From: Methanobacteriota archaeon
GTDB taxonomy: Archaea; Methanobacteriota; Methanobacteria; Methanobacteriales; Methanobacteriaceae
Assembly: GCA_023436175.1 (NCBI GenBank)
Contig: JAEZKE010000115.1
Span: 1 to 33,012, forward strand
Length of the DNA stretch: 33,012 nt
Reading direction: 5' to 3'
In this document: positions 16,529-24,329 of the stretch, in pieces
Layout of the letters: every line of letters starts with the position of its first letter
How positions within the stretch are numbered: position 1 is the first letter of the stretch
Notes under the pieces: model-generated
Databases searched by the model: none
What the model was told of the DNA's origin: nothing
What the model saw: the letters and a program-made list of their open reading frames with translations, nothing else
Made by a program: the position numbers and the translations under genes

Positions 16529-16952
16529 ATGGGCTTACCACTTATTAGGAGCATTACAATATTAAACGATAAATGTTTTCCAGGTCCCATCCCTGTATAA
16601 TTAATGCATTTGTTATATTTGAAAGTAAAAAATGCAGTAACAGGTACTAATTATATCTGTATCCATGGCAACGATGCTAATTGGAAACTGCCTTTTTTCA
16701 AAATGTACTATTCTACATATTAGTTACAGCAATGACCACATCTATTTTATTAATAGCTTATCTTCTTTAATTCCAGGAAATTCCCCCCTCCCCAATAAAA
16801 AAGAAAAAATTTTAAGATAAATAGGATTAATTTTATTTTTTATGATCTTATTCGACCATATGGAATAATAGATACTAATTTTACATTTTTCACTCATTTG
16901 GAAGCATTCATATTAATTCTAATTGCAATTATCCTTTCAATCAAAAACTAAG
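16529..16952 (+). pseudogene. Decayed membrane transporter, possibly MFS C-terminal part
   Basis: No frame stays open for more than about 40 codons, yet hydrophobic coding-like pieces appear in different frames in the right order: VSMATMLIGNCLFSK, then ETAFFQNVLFYILVTAMTTSILLIAYLL split across shifts, then FTFFTHLEAFILILIAIILS before a stop near 16952. Order and composition resemble the last two helices of drug-type MFS transporters. A TATA-like stretch (16510-16516) precedes ATG 16529. I infer a relic with several frameshifts; the family is a guess. Confidence 0.35.
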
Positions 16953-17407
16953 ATTTAGAAAGACGTTGTAATCTATGCATATAAATATGATTAAAAAATT
17001 TAAACTATAAACCTAGTTTAATGTAAGTTAATCTTAACATTAATGGGTATTTTACAAAAAAGCTTAAAACCGAATATACAAAAAGAATAAAATTCTTTTT
17101 TAGTGATTATTTTTAGCTACAAGGTCGCTATATTTAATCAAACAATAAATAATTCAAAAATACAATCAAATGATATTATTAATATAAGTAGCTCTATTAC
17201 CAAATACAATTTAAATAAGTGTTATTTATATATTTAAAGACCATTGACTGTGTATTATATGATTAGTGTGAAAAAAAGCTACAATAAAGTTTTTTAAGTA
17301 ATAGATTAATTTATTTCCGTTTCTATTTTGAAATACATCATTTTATATAGTATCAAAAATAAAAAGTTATTCAAGCCTTTTTTAGGCTATATTAAGGACG
17401 TGAAAAA
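16953..17407 (+). promoter_or_regulatory. Intergenic region with promoter and leader hairpin of the TRAM gene
   Basis: No gene is seen. TTTTATATAG (17341-17350) is a TATA candidate with a predicted start near 17373. At that point the RNA would begin with a small hairpin, AGCCT-TTTTT-AGGCT (17374-17388), 10 bases before the ribosome binding site GGACGTGA (17396-17403). A 5' hairpin so placed could affect mRNA stability or translation. Confidence 0.4.
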
Positions 17408-17641
17408 TTGTTTAAAAATAATTACGGAAGAGATAATTACTCCAATAGAGGAAGTTCTGCTCCTATAAATGAAGGAGAAGAATACGATGTTAAAATAGAA
17501 GATATGGGAAGAGATGGAGACGGAATCGCTAAAATAGAAGGTTTCATAGTATTTGTAAGTGGAGCTAAAAAAGGCGATGAAGTTAAAATTAGAATCACTT
17601 CCACAAGAAGAAACTTCGCTTTTGCAGAAGTAGTAGAATAG
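17408..17641 (+). CDS. TRAM-domain RNA-binding protein
   Basis: A 77-residue protein: a flexible, Asn/Arg/Gly-rich N-terminal tail (about 1-20) followed by one complete TRAM domain (about 21-77) of the OB-like fold, with DVKIEDMGRDGDGIAKIEGFIVFVSGAK and the closing RRNFAFAEVVE. Stand-alone archaeal TRAM proteins bind RNA and act as cold-shock-like RNA chaperones in methanogens. The start is TTG 17408, with GGACGTGA at the right distance; no ATG fits. It is a single-gene unit with a perfect terminator-like dyad about 85 bases downstream. Confidence 0.92.
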   Translation: MFKNNYGRDNYSNRGSSAPINEGEEYDVKIEDMGRDGDGIAKIEGFIVFVSGAKKGDEVKIRITSTRRNFAFAEVVE

Positions 17642-17726
17642 TTTAAGTTTTAAGTTAATTTTTAATGCTCCTAATCCGTATTAATGCTATAACTTATATT
17701 ATAATTACATTAAAGGTTTTAAATCG

Positions 17727-17750
17727 TGATTAAGATAAATATCTTAATCA
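17727..17750. terminator. Perfect dyad downstream of the TRAM gene
   Basis: Eleven-base arms TGATTAAGATA and TATCTTAATCA with a 2-base centre. It is followed by only a short A/T stretch, so it may be a terminator or a protein site. The rest of 17642-17998 holds no gene. Confidence 0.4.
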
Positions 17751-17998
17751 TCAAAACTATTGGTCATGAGCTTTTAAAATTTAATTTATTTAAATTTATC
17801 TATTTTTTGCTTTTTTTAGACGTAATACACACTTCAATAATAAAATTAACATCTAAAAATCTTTCTTTTTATAAACAAAATTATTGGCTTTTAAGTTAAC
17901 AAAATAGGAATTATTCATTTTTGAAACATTGTTTAGAAAGATTAACAGTAATTATAAAAAATTATTTAGAATGTACTTTTAAAAGGAAGGGAGATAAT

Positions 17999-18295
17999 AT
18001 GGCAGATTACGGTATTACTGGAGTTAAATATGATAGCATCGGCAAACACATTGAATGGGTCAAAGTAGGTAAATTTACAGGTAGCTCCTTTGGAATTCGA
18101 GAAAACTGGCTGCGAACTAAAGTGATTTCAGAATTTGAAAATGGAAAAACTTTTATAACAGTTTTAAAACAAGGCGATAGATTAAAAAAAGGGTTAGAAA
18201 TAAATGTAGTTACCGTAAATGGGAAAAAATATATTCGCACAGACCAGGACAATAAAGCTTCTGACAATTTAAATGATATCCCTGAATTTTTATAA
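17999..18295 (+). CDS. DUF3892-like small protein (98 aa)
   Basis: A 98-residue soluble protein, MADYGITGVKYDSIGKHIEW onward. The start ITGVKYD, the GKTFITVLKQG strand and the C-terminal VNGKKYIRTDQD resemble DUF3892, whose function is unknown. ATG 17999 is chosen because GGGAG lies seven bases upstream; an upstream in-frame start at 17921 has no such site and its extra residues look unlike a protein. The fold is probably a small beta-rich barrel. It stands alone. Family assignment is from memory of the pattern. Confidence 0.7.
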   Translation: MADYGITGVKYDSIGKHIEWVKVGKFTGSSFGIRENWLRTKVISEFENGKTFITVLKQGDRLKKGLEINVVTVNGKKYIRTDQDNKASDNLNDIPEFL

Positions 18296-18726
18296 TGATT
18301 AGTTGATTTAATTTCTAAACTTTTAGTTTTATACTCATTTTCCCTAAAAAACCTTTTATATACTTAAATTATTATTTTAAACTAAAATAAAATTGTATAA
18401 ATCTCATATAAGTACTTATACACTTTTTACATTCCTAAATTTACTAAAGATATTTTAGAAATTAGATTTTAGCAAAATATAAAATTTTTTAAAAGATATT
18501 AACTGTTTTCAGCGAAGAATAAAAAGATTATATACATAGCGATGATAAAACTTATAATTAATGCTCATACAAAGCTTATTTTTAAAAATACAGCAATTTA
18601 AAAATCAAAATTTAAAATGTAAATATTATACTAACTATTTTCAACTATTTTTAGCCACAATGAGATATAGTAAAGAAATTTGCATTACATCTATGGTTTA
18701 GAAGTATAACTCCTTAAAGAAAAGAA
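18296..18726 (+). promoter_or_regulatory. Intergenic region with an orphan promoter-like block
   Basis: Positions 18505-18560 closely resemble the promoter block of the HTH-CBS gene (19361-19420), including AATAAAAAGA, a TATA box (TTATATACAT) and ATGATAAA. No gene follows before the convergent zinc-ribbon gene ends at 18727. A second TATA-like match, CCTTTTATATACTT at about 18353, resembles 19200-19213. The region may drive a small RNA or be a relic of duplication. Confidence 0.35.
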
Positions 18727-18885
18727 TTAAAAACAGTTTCCATTCTTCTCTTTAGCTTCACACTCTTCACAAAGATTCTCTGTGGGTCTGGTAGTTTTTG
18801 TTTTGATTATGCTTGTTGGGAATTTAGAACAGTTCATACACCAATGCCAAGTATCAGAACCTGTCTCTTGAACATATATTGTCAC
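18727..18885 (-). CDS. Small zinc-ribbon protein (52 aa)
   Basis: A 52-residue protein from GTG 18885, with a perfect GGAGGTGA ribosome binding site four bases upstream. Two cysteine pairs, CMNC (residues 16-19) and CEEC (39-42), form a zinc ribbon, with a TWHW lead-in and a short basic linker (KTKTTRPTEN). A last Cys is next to the end. No specific family is recognised; its role may be nucleic-acid or protein binding. It is convergent with the DUF3892-like gene and its upstream region is shared with the HTH-CBS gene. Confidence 0.8.
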   Translation of the reverse strand: MTIYVQETGSDTWHWCMNCSKFPTSIIKTKTTRPTENLCEECEAKEKNGNCF

Positions 18886-19455
18886 TCTTTCACCTCCATT
18901 CATACTTTTATTGTATCAACACATTTTTTTAATTCAAAAATAGATAAATTAGGGCCTACCTAAGCATTAAAAGAATTAATGTCCAAGTAACTAATTTGTC
19001 TAACAAGATAAAACGGGGATTAGATCAATATATAAACATATAGACCTAGATTAACTATTGTATGGTTATACATATAAAGTTTAAGGTATAAGGAGTAATA
19101 CAGGTTTTATATATGATTTTATGAACTATAGTGTGGTTTTATTAATATAAGCTTTATTTTATTAATAAACAGAATCCAAAGATTAGCTTCAAAGAGAAAC
19201 CTTTATATACTTTAATTCTCACATTTAAATAATCCAAGATTATACAAAGAGCATAGGAAAGCCCATACGTTCTTTCCAAACTCCTTATTTTCTAACTTTA
19301 AGTAAAAATACTTTACAAACCAGAATTTAATAAAAGATAATTTTTGAAAAAGATTTATCCTTTTAGCAAAAAAATAAAAAGACTTATATATACATAACAA
19401 TGATAAATTTATAATTATAATTATAAATAATAACAAATTAAAAAAGAGTGGTTTG
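18886..19455 (+). promoter_or_regulatory. Divergent intergenic region and promoter of the HTH-CBS gene
   Basis: For the rightward gene, TTATATATA (19384-19392) is a strong TATA box, giving a leader of about 40 bases. For the leftward zinc-ribbon gene, GTTTATATATTG on the minus strand (about 19023-19034) is a candidate, giving a leader of about 120 bases. No gene is seen inside. Confidence 0.45.
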
Positions 19456-20337
19456 ATGCTTACGTCTGTTCAGAAAGAAATATTGCAAAGTTTGATTAAC
19501 CTGTACAGGAAATCAAAAGGCAAGTCCATTAAAGGAGAAGAAATTGCCGAGCTTATGAACCGTAACCCAGGGACTATACGGAACCAGATGCAGTCCCTAC
19601 GAAGTTTAGGACTTGTTAAAGGTGTTCCCGGGCCCAGAGGAGGATATAAGCCAACCATAGAAGCATATCACACTCTGAATATCAGTGCAATCGACAAAGA
19701 AGCTTTGGTGCCCATATACAAAAAAGGAAAAAGAGTGGGAGATCTAAGCGTTGCAAAAATAGAATTTACAAGTATTCCCCATCCAGGAGAATGTGAAGCT
19801 GCAATAAAGGTTGTAGGAAACATAAAACAACTTGATCTTGGAGATAGGATAAAAGTGGGCCCAACGCCGGTGAATAAACTTATGGTAAATGGTATGGTGG
19901 TGGGAAGAGATGACGTGGACAACCTTTTGCTCCTTGATACTACAAATATACGAAGTATCCCCAAAAAAACAGTGCTTGAAGTGGCAAGCCATGACCTCAT
20001 AACATTAAGCCCTTCTATGAGTATAAAAGATGCTGCAACAGTTTTATCAAATAATAAAATAGAAGGAGCTCCTGTAATCCATGATCAGGAGATCATGGGA
20101 ATGTTAACATTAAGCGATATATCAAAGGCCATTTCAGAAGGAAATGATGATCTCAAAATTGCTGAGGTCATGTCAAAAAATATAATAACCGTTGAAAAAG
20201 ACCTCATGATTGCAGATGCCATTGAAGTTATGAATAAAAATAAAATAGGTCGGCTTATTGTTGTAGATAACGATAATATTCCGCGGGGTATTGTAACAAG
20301 AACCGATCTCTTAGATAAAATAGTAGGTATAAAATAA
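19456..20337 (+). CDS. HTH and CBS-pair regulatory protein
   Basis: A 293-residue cytoplasmic regulator. Residues 1-65 are a winged helix (KSIKGEEIAELMNRNPGTIRNQMQSLRSLGLV with the wing PGPRGGYKPT). A central domain of about 90 residues (ECEAAIKVVGNIKQLDLGDRIKVGP) is of a type found with CBS proteins in methanogens. Two CBS motifs follow (about 175-230 and 235-290), each with its TxxDxxxA-like strand-helix (TLSDISKAISEG; TRTDLLDKIVG). CBS pairs usually sense adenine nucleotides, so this likely links DNA binding to energy state. ATG 19456 fits the weak GTGGT site; TTG just before it is in frame but less likely. Confidence 0.88.
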   Translation: MLTSVQKEILQSLINLYRKSKGKSIKGEEIAELMNRNPGTIRNQMQSLRSLGLVKGVPGPRGGYKPTIEAYHTLNISAIDKEALVPIYKKGKRVGDLSVAKIEFTSIPHPGECEAAIKVVGNIKQLDLGDRIKVGPTPVNKLMVNGMVVGRDDVDNLLLLDTTNIRSIPKKTVLEVASHDLITLSPSMSIKDAATVLSNNKIEGAPVIHDQEIMGMLTLSDISKAISEGNDDLKIAEVMSKNIITVEKDLMIADAIEVMNKNKIGRLIVVDNDNIPRGIVTRTDLLDKIVGIK

Positions 20338-20496
20338 TTTTAAAGCTTTTTTAAGTTAACTGTACTGATTTTAAATTTAATTAAATTTTTTCTATAAAAC
20401 TCTATTACATTTTATTTCCATAAACTATATGGAAAATAATTTCGATAATTAATTTTAACTCAAAATTATTTTTAATTTGATTTATTGATTAGGGAT

Positions 20497-21426
20497 GTGA
20501 GAAAACTGAAAATTCAACACATGGAAGTCAAAGAAAACATGAGCGTTCTTGATTTAATAGAAGAAATGGGAAAATCAGGAGTTTTAGGCGCCGGTAGATT
20601 ATCTAAAGCTACACAATTATTTGCAAATTCAATTAAAGATGAAGATACATCAATTTTTTTAAGTGTTGCAGGCCCAATGGTTCCTGGAGGACTTCGAAAA
20701 ATAATTTTTGATCTTATAAATGACGGCTTTGTAGATGTTTTAATAACAAGCGGAGCCAATATAACCCATGACCTGGTGGAATCATTCGGTGGAGGGCATT
20801 ACAGAGGTATCAAAGCAGATGATGAAGAGTTATGCCAGCAGGGAATGGGAAGAATTGGCGATGTTTACACTAAGTCACATGATTTTGAAGTATTTGAAAA
20901 AAATATCAGTGAAATTTTAAGTAAGGTGGCTCAAAAAAAGAAAATCATCTCAATTAGAGAACTCCTATTTGAAATTGGAAATATGATTGAAGATGAGAAC
21001 TCAATACTTAAAATAGCTGCCGAAAAAGGCGTTCCAATTTATGCGCCGGGAATAATAGACAGTATGCTTGGTCTCCAGCTCTGGATGTTTACCCAGGATA
21101 AAGAATTGCACCTTGATGCTGTTGGAGATATGCATGAACTTTCAGATATTGTTTTTGATGCGAAAAAGGTAACAGCAGTACTCCTTGGGGGAGGTCTACC
21201 TAAACACTATGCCCTTGCATCAAATCTCCTTAAAGGTGGTGTAGATGCTGCAATTCAGGTAACTATGGATAGGAGTGAAACTGGAAGTTTAAGCGGTGCA
21301 CCCTTAGAGGAAGCGAAGTCATGGGCGAAAGCAAAAGCAGGCTCTAACCTTGTAACAGTAATTGGAGATGTGACTATAATCTTTCCAATGATGGTGGCAG
21401 GTGCAAGGGAAATTGTAGCACGTTAA
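20497..21426 (+). CDS. dys: Deoxyhypusine synthase
   Basis: Cytoplasmic NAD-dependent enzyme that transfers a butylamine group from spermidine to one lysine of translation factor aIF5A, the first step of hypusine formation. Family marks are SGVLGAGR near the start, SGANITHD (nucleotide site), GGGHYRG, and GGGLPKHY carrying the catalytic lysine, with the final segments GSLSGAPLEEAKSWAK and GDVTIIFPMM. About 309 residues, near the usual archaeal length. The start is uncertain: GTG 20497 gives MRKLKIQHM, TTG 20485 adds four residues, and GGGATGTGA is well placed for an unusual CTG at 20506. It is convergent with the YHS gene and separated by a perfect hairpin. Confidence 0.93.
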   Translation: MRKLKIQHMEVKENMSVLDLIEEMGKSGVLGAGRLSKATQLFANSIKDEDTSIFLSVAGPMVPGGLRKIIFDLINDGFVDVLITSGANITHDLVESFGGGHYRGIKADDEELCQQGMGRIGDVYTKSHDFEVFEKNISEILSKVAQKKKIISIRELLFEIGNMIEDENSILKIAAEKGVPIYAPGIIDSMLGLQLWMFTQDKELHLDAVGDMHELSDIVFDAKKVTAVLLGGGLPKHYALASNLLKGGVDAAIQVTMDRSETGSLSGAPLEEAKSWAKAKAGSNLVTVIGDVTIIFPMMVAGAREIVAR

Positions 21427-21611
21427 CAGCTATTTAGATTGATTTTTGCATGATCTAAACCAGAATTAATAAAATTTGCTGTTAAAAATATAAAACAAAT
21501 AAATGGAATGATTTCGTTATTATTTAGCAAAAGAATGACAGTCGCTATGCATGAAATACTAAATTTTAGAAATTAGTTCATTAATTCTATATTATCTAAA
21601 AAAATAAATGA

Positions 21612-21634
21612 AATAGACGTAAATTACGTCTATT
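21612..21634. terminator. Bidirectional terminator hairpin
   Basis: A perfect dyad of 11-base arms, AATAGACGTAA and TTACGTCTATT, around one base, lies between the convergent deoxyhypusine synthase and YHS genes. AT-rich flanks on both sides fit termination in both directions. Confidence 0.55.
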
Positions 21635-21677
21635 GATTATTTAAAGTACGGTTAATCTAATTTATACGATTTAAAGA

Positions 21678-21872
21678 TTAACTTTTGACATATCTTTCTG
21701 GATGCTCCAGAAAGAGTTTTTTACTGCAAATAGAGCAGAAATAATATGTTTTACCGTCGTACCCTGCCACATATTTAGCAGTACTTGGATCAACTTCTTT
21801 TTTAAATACGGGATCTACAAACACACTCATTACGGTGTCTGCTGTCATTTCTTTTTCAAGATCTAAACCCAT
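21678..21872 (-). CDS. YHS-domain protein (64 aa)
   Basis: A single YHS domain: DPVFKKEVDPSTAKYVAGYDGKTYYFCSICSKKLFLEHPERYV. YHS domains occur in metal-handling proteins and are thought to bind metal or aid metal transfer. Here the first cysteine of the usual DPVC motif is Phe, while the CSxC pair is kept (CSIC). Residues 1-16 are a helical lead. GGTGGTG precedes ATG 21872. It is alone, with a long AT-rich upstream spacer. Confidence 0.88.
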   Translation of the reverse strand: MGLDLEKEMTADTVMSVFVDPVFKKEVDPSTAKYVAGYDGKTYYFCSICSKKLFLEHPERYVKS

Positions 21873-22078
21873 TTTTACACCACCATGTAGTTAAAGTAAT
21901 GTAAAAAAACAAAAATAGTTTTCGGTTTTTTTGTACGATCCATCTTTTTAGAAATATTACAAGAGATACTGAACTTTACGAAAATAATGATATAAATTCT
22001 ATTCATACAAGCGCATTTAAGCCTGCATTACACGTTTAAAGTTTTTTTTATGTATTTTTAGTAAGATGGACATAAGTG

Positions 22079-22170
22079 TATAAATATACTGGTTTTTCTT
22101 TACCGTCCTATGACCACCCCCTCTCATTATATGATACATGTTATGTTTTTCTTCATATAATAATTTTTTG
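22079..22170 (+). ncRNA. Possible small RNA with C-rich anti-Shine-Dalgarno stretch
   Basis: TATAAATA (22079-22086) predicts a start near 22108. The RNA would begin with ACCACCCCCTCTC, complementary to purine-rich ribosome binding sites, and end in a 9-bp hairpin (ATTATATGA, 22126-22134, with TCATATAAT, 22153-22161) followed by six T. No reading frame is present. The rest of 21873-22384 is AT-rich without a gene. Low confidence; no known RNA family recognised. Confidence 0.3.
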
Positions 22171-22384
22171 TAAATAATTATTAATTCATGGGATCTGCAA
22201 AAACTTAAATTAGTTTAAGCCCAAAGATAAATTTAATAATTTATAAAATTATCTATGAAAATTTTGTATTTTAAATAGAATAATTCAAAGCTCAAATTAA
22301 TGTTTTTAATTCATATTTAGTTTATAAAGACTTTTAATATATAATAAAAAATTTTCTATCCTTAATTAGTTAACAGTGATTTTT

Positions 22385-22981
22385 ATGTTAGAGATACCCC
22401 TTTACGCTTTATCAGGATTTTTTATGAAAATATCAGATGATATGCATGATAAAAAAAATAATATGATCCTCGGAATACTTGCAGGAATTTTATGCGGATT
22501 AATGTTAGGATATTTAGTTACAATTAGTGTAGATGCTGCCTACATCTTTTTTGGGGTTTTCATTGGGACTTTCCTTTCAAAAAAAGTAAACTGCATCAAC
22601 CACATAGTTACAGCACTCATATTTGTTATAATCGTGTTTTTATTAGGTTTCCCCGAAATAGGAGTAGGTACGCTTATTATATGCACAATTGCAGCATATA
22701 TAGATGAAATAGGAAACGATAACAAAAGAATTTATGAAAAAAGCAGGATACTGGAAATATTTTTCGAATACAGGTTTGCCCTTAAAACAGCTATCTTAAT
22801 ACTTGCAGTACTGGGAGTCATCCAAAGCTTTTATCCTGGCTTTAAAATTTATGGAATTTATTTTTTAGGAATTCAGACCTTTTTATATTTCCTGCTGTTT
22901 GAGATATCCTACGAATTAGCAGGTTTAAAATTCGATGCCATTTACGATAGAATATATAATATATTTGGAAACCCACAATAA
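22385..22981 (+). CDS. Hypothetical membrane protein (198 aa)
   Basis: A membrane protein with about six helices in two blocks: residues 25-100 (NNMILGILAGILCGLMLGYL; AAYIFFGVFIGTFL; ALIFVIIVFLLGF; TLIICTIAAYI) and 135-180 (ALKTAILILAVLGVI; YFLGIQTFLYFLLF). A soluble loop around DEIGNDNKRIYEKSRILE separates them. The N-terminus FFMKISDDMHDKKN is reminiscent of a conserved motif but I do not recognise the family. ATG 22385 is chosen because GTGAT lies just before it; a GTG at 22376 is part of that site. It is alone and convergent with pyrF. Confidence 0.75.
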   Translation: MLEIPLYALSGFFMKISDDMHDKKNNMILGILAGILCGLMLGYLVTISVDAAYIFFGVFIGTFLSKKVNCINHIVTALIFVIIVFLLGFPEIGVGTLIICTIAAYIDEIGNDNKRIYEKSRILEIFFEYRFALKTAILILAVLGVIQSFYPGFKIYGIYFLGIQTFLYFLLFEISYELAGLKFDAIYDRIYNIFGNPQ

Positions 22982-23008
22982 TGAGCAGTTAAATTAAAAA
23001 ACAGATAA

Positions 23009-23659
23009 TTAAGATTTAATGCTCTCAATTATATTTTCTACAGCTTTTTTAGGGTCTTCTGATAGATAGATAGACCTTCCAACAATGAGTGCATCTGCAA
23101 ATTTCAAAGTATCCTTAGGATCTCCTCCCTGAGTCCCAACTCCCGGAGATATTAAAAATGAATCTTTTCCTATAACAGACCTGATTTTTTCGAGACGATC
23201 TAATTTAGTTGAAGGCCCTACAAAGTTAGTGATTCCAAGATCAACGCCCATTTTTGCAATGTCTTCTGCATGCTGCTGCAGGAACATTAAAGCACCAGGA
23301 TGAGACATTTCAGTTAGAAGAAATATATCTTTACCGTACTTTTCTGCAGAGTCTAGACATGCGAGTGCACTGTCTTCACCAACAAATCCATGAACAATTA
23401 TTGCATCTGCTCCTGCTTCAAATGTGAGATCTGCTATTTTTCGATTGGTTGCAGGGATATCTGCAACTTTAAAATCGGCAATAACCCTGCAGTTAAATTC
23501 CTCTTGAATGGTTGTGATAGCTTGAAGTCCTTCACTTAAAACCAACGGATAACCTATTTTAATTGTATTTAAGTAATCTGAAATACTTTCGACAATTGTA
23601 AGTGCTTCTTTCATATTTAAAACATCAAGGGCTAAAATTATGTTATTTTCAACTTCCAT
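23009..23659 (-). CDS. pyrF: Orotidine 5'-phosphate decarboxylase
   Basis: Cytoplasmic TIM-barrel enzyme that makes UMP from OMP, the last step of de novo pyrimidine synthesis. The 216 residues closely follow the well-studied Methanothermobacter enzyme: LALD at the first strand, KIGYP, the catalytic ADFKVADIPATN (D62, K64, D67), LLTEMSHPGA, GVDLG, and the phosphate-binding ISPGVGTQGGDP and ADALIVGRSIY. I start it at ATG 23659 rather than an in-frame GTG at 23698 because a TATA box (ATTTAAATATAT, about 23678-23689 on the minus strand) lies 20-30 bases before this ATG, predicting a leaderless mRNA and placing the GTG upstream of the promoter. Confidence 0.95.
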   Translation of the reverse strand: MEVENNIILALDVLNMKEALTIVESISDYLNTIKIGYPLVLSEGLQAITTIQEEFNCRVIADFKVADIPATNRKIADLTFEAGADAIIVHGFVGEDSALACLDSAEKYGKDIFLLTEMSHPGALMFLQQHAEDIAKMGVDLGITNFVGPSTKLDRLEKIRSVIGKDSFLISPGVGTQGGDPKDTLKFADALIVGRSIYLSEDPKKAVENIIESIKS

Positions 23660-23677
23660 AAAATAAATTAGGTCAGA

Positions 23678-23689
23678 TATATTTAAATG
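23678..23689 (-). promoter_or_regulatory. pyrF TATA box (leaderless start)
   Basis: ATTTAAATATAT on the minus strand, with a purine-rich AAAACC just upstream as BRE. The distance to ATG 23659 matches a transcript that begins at or next to the start codon. Confidence 0.5.
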
Positions 23690-23889
23690 GTTTTCCACCT
23701 GTTAAAAATTCAAAGAATTTTTGAGCAGTGGATCAAAAAATCTTAACAAATCAAGGATTTTAATCAATATCTTTTCATTTTAGATAAATAGGGACTATTT
23801 TTGATCCTACGATTTTAATATTCTGCAAAATCAAAATTTTGATATTAATAGAACTATATAACTGGTTTTCCCTCATTAAACTCATTTAA

Positions 23890-23960
23890 CCTTCCACTTA
23901 ATAACTGCATAACTTATTCACTTAGTAAGTGAATAACTTATTAACTCAATTACTTCAAAA
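23890..23960. repeat. Three tandem 23-bp palindromes (24-bp period), centre one perfect
   Basis: Centres at 23901, 23925 and 23949. The middle unit has perfect arms TTATTCACTTA (23914-23924) and TAAGTGAATAA (23926-23936). The first has a perfect right arm (TAACTGCATAA, 23902-23912) and 7 of 10 on the left; the third has 8 and 7 of 10. This is the clearest array of the family, in the spacer upstream of pyrF and downstream of the small acidic protein gene. Confidence 0.65.
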
Positions 23961-23980
23961 ATGCTTCATCAAAGATTAAA

Positions 23981-24190
23981 TTAAGCTCTTCTGTAACCTT
24001 CCTGAATTATTTTAATTATTTCATCATTTTCATCAAATAGAACTACTTCAAGCATAGAGTTATCAGAGAATTCAGTTATTTCTATCCACAAACGTGTGTT
24101 ATCTGTAAATATAATTGTAATTTCACTACCATCTTCATCTGATTCTACACTCTTGACTGTTTTTCCTTTAAGTATGTATCCTCCGCCCAT
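23981..24190 (-). CDS. Small acidic hypothetical protein (69 aa)
   Basis: A 69-residue acidic protein starting MGGGYILKGKTVKSVES. Alternating strands (EITIIFTDNTRLWIEIT; MLEVVLFDENDEIIKII) suggest a small beta-sheet domain. The ribosome binding site is weak (TTGGTT), but the codon pattern looks genuine. No family recognised. A candidate small RNA on the same strand begins about 220 bases upstream and could instead be a long leader of this gene. Confidence 0.7.
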   Translation of the reverse strand: MGGGYILKGKTVKSVESDEDGSEITIIFTDNTRLWIEITEFSDNSMLEVVLFDENDEIIKIIQEGYRRA

Positions 24191-24329
24191 TTAACCAACT
24201 CTAAGCTTAAAGCAGCTATACATTATTTAAATTTATTAATTGACCTGTTTAATTCAAATGCTGCTAAAATGTTTAATAATATTAATGGCCATTATGTTCC
24301 AATTAATCAGAATTATAAAATGGATATCT

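Noticed and set aside
17921..17998. Upstream extension of the DUF3892-like gene
   Set aside because: The extra residues are unlike the family and the ribosome binding site lies inside this stretch, just before 17999.
19212..19436. 74-residue open frame on the minus strand
   Set aside because: It overlies the TATA box and leader of the HTH-CBS gene, has no ribosome binding site and a low-complexity Phe/Ile/Lys composition.
23890..23960. CRISPR-like repeats
   Set aside because: Units are palindromes separated by a single base with no spacers, and no cas genes are in the window.
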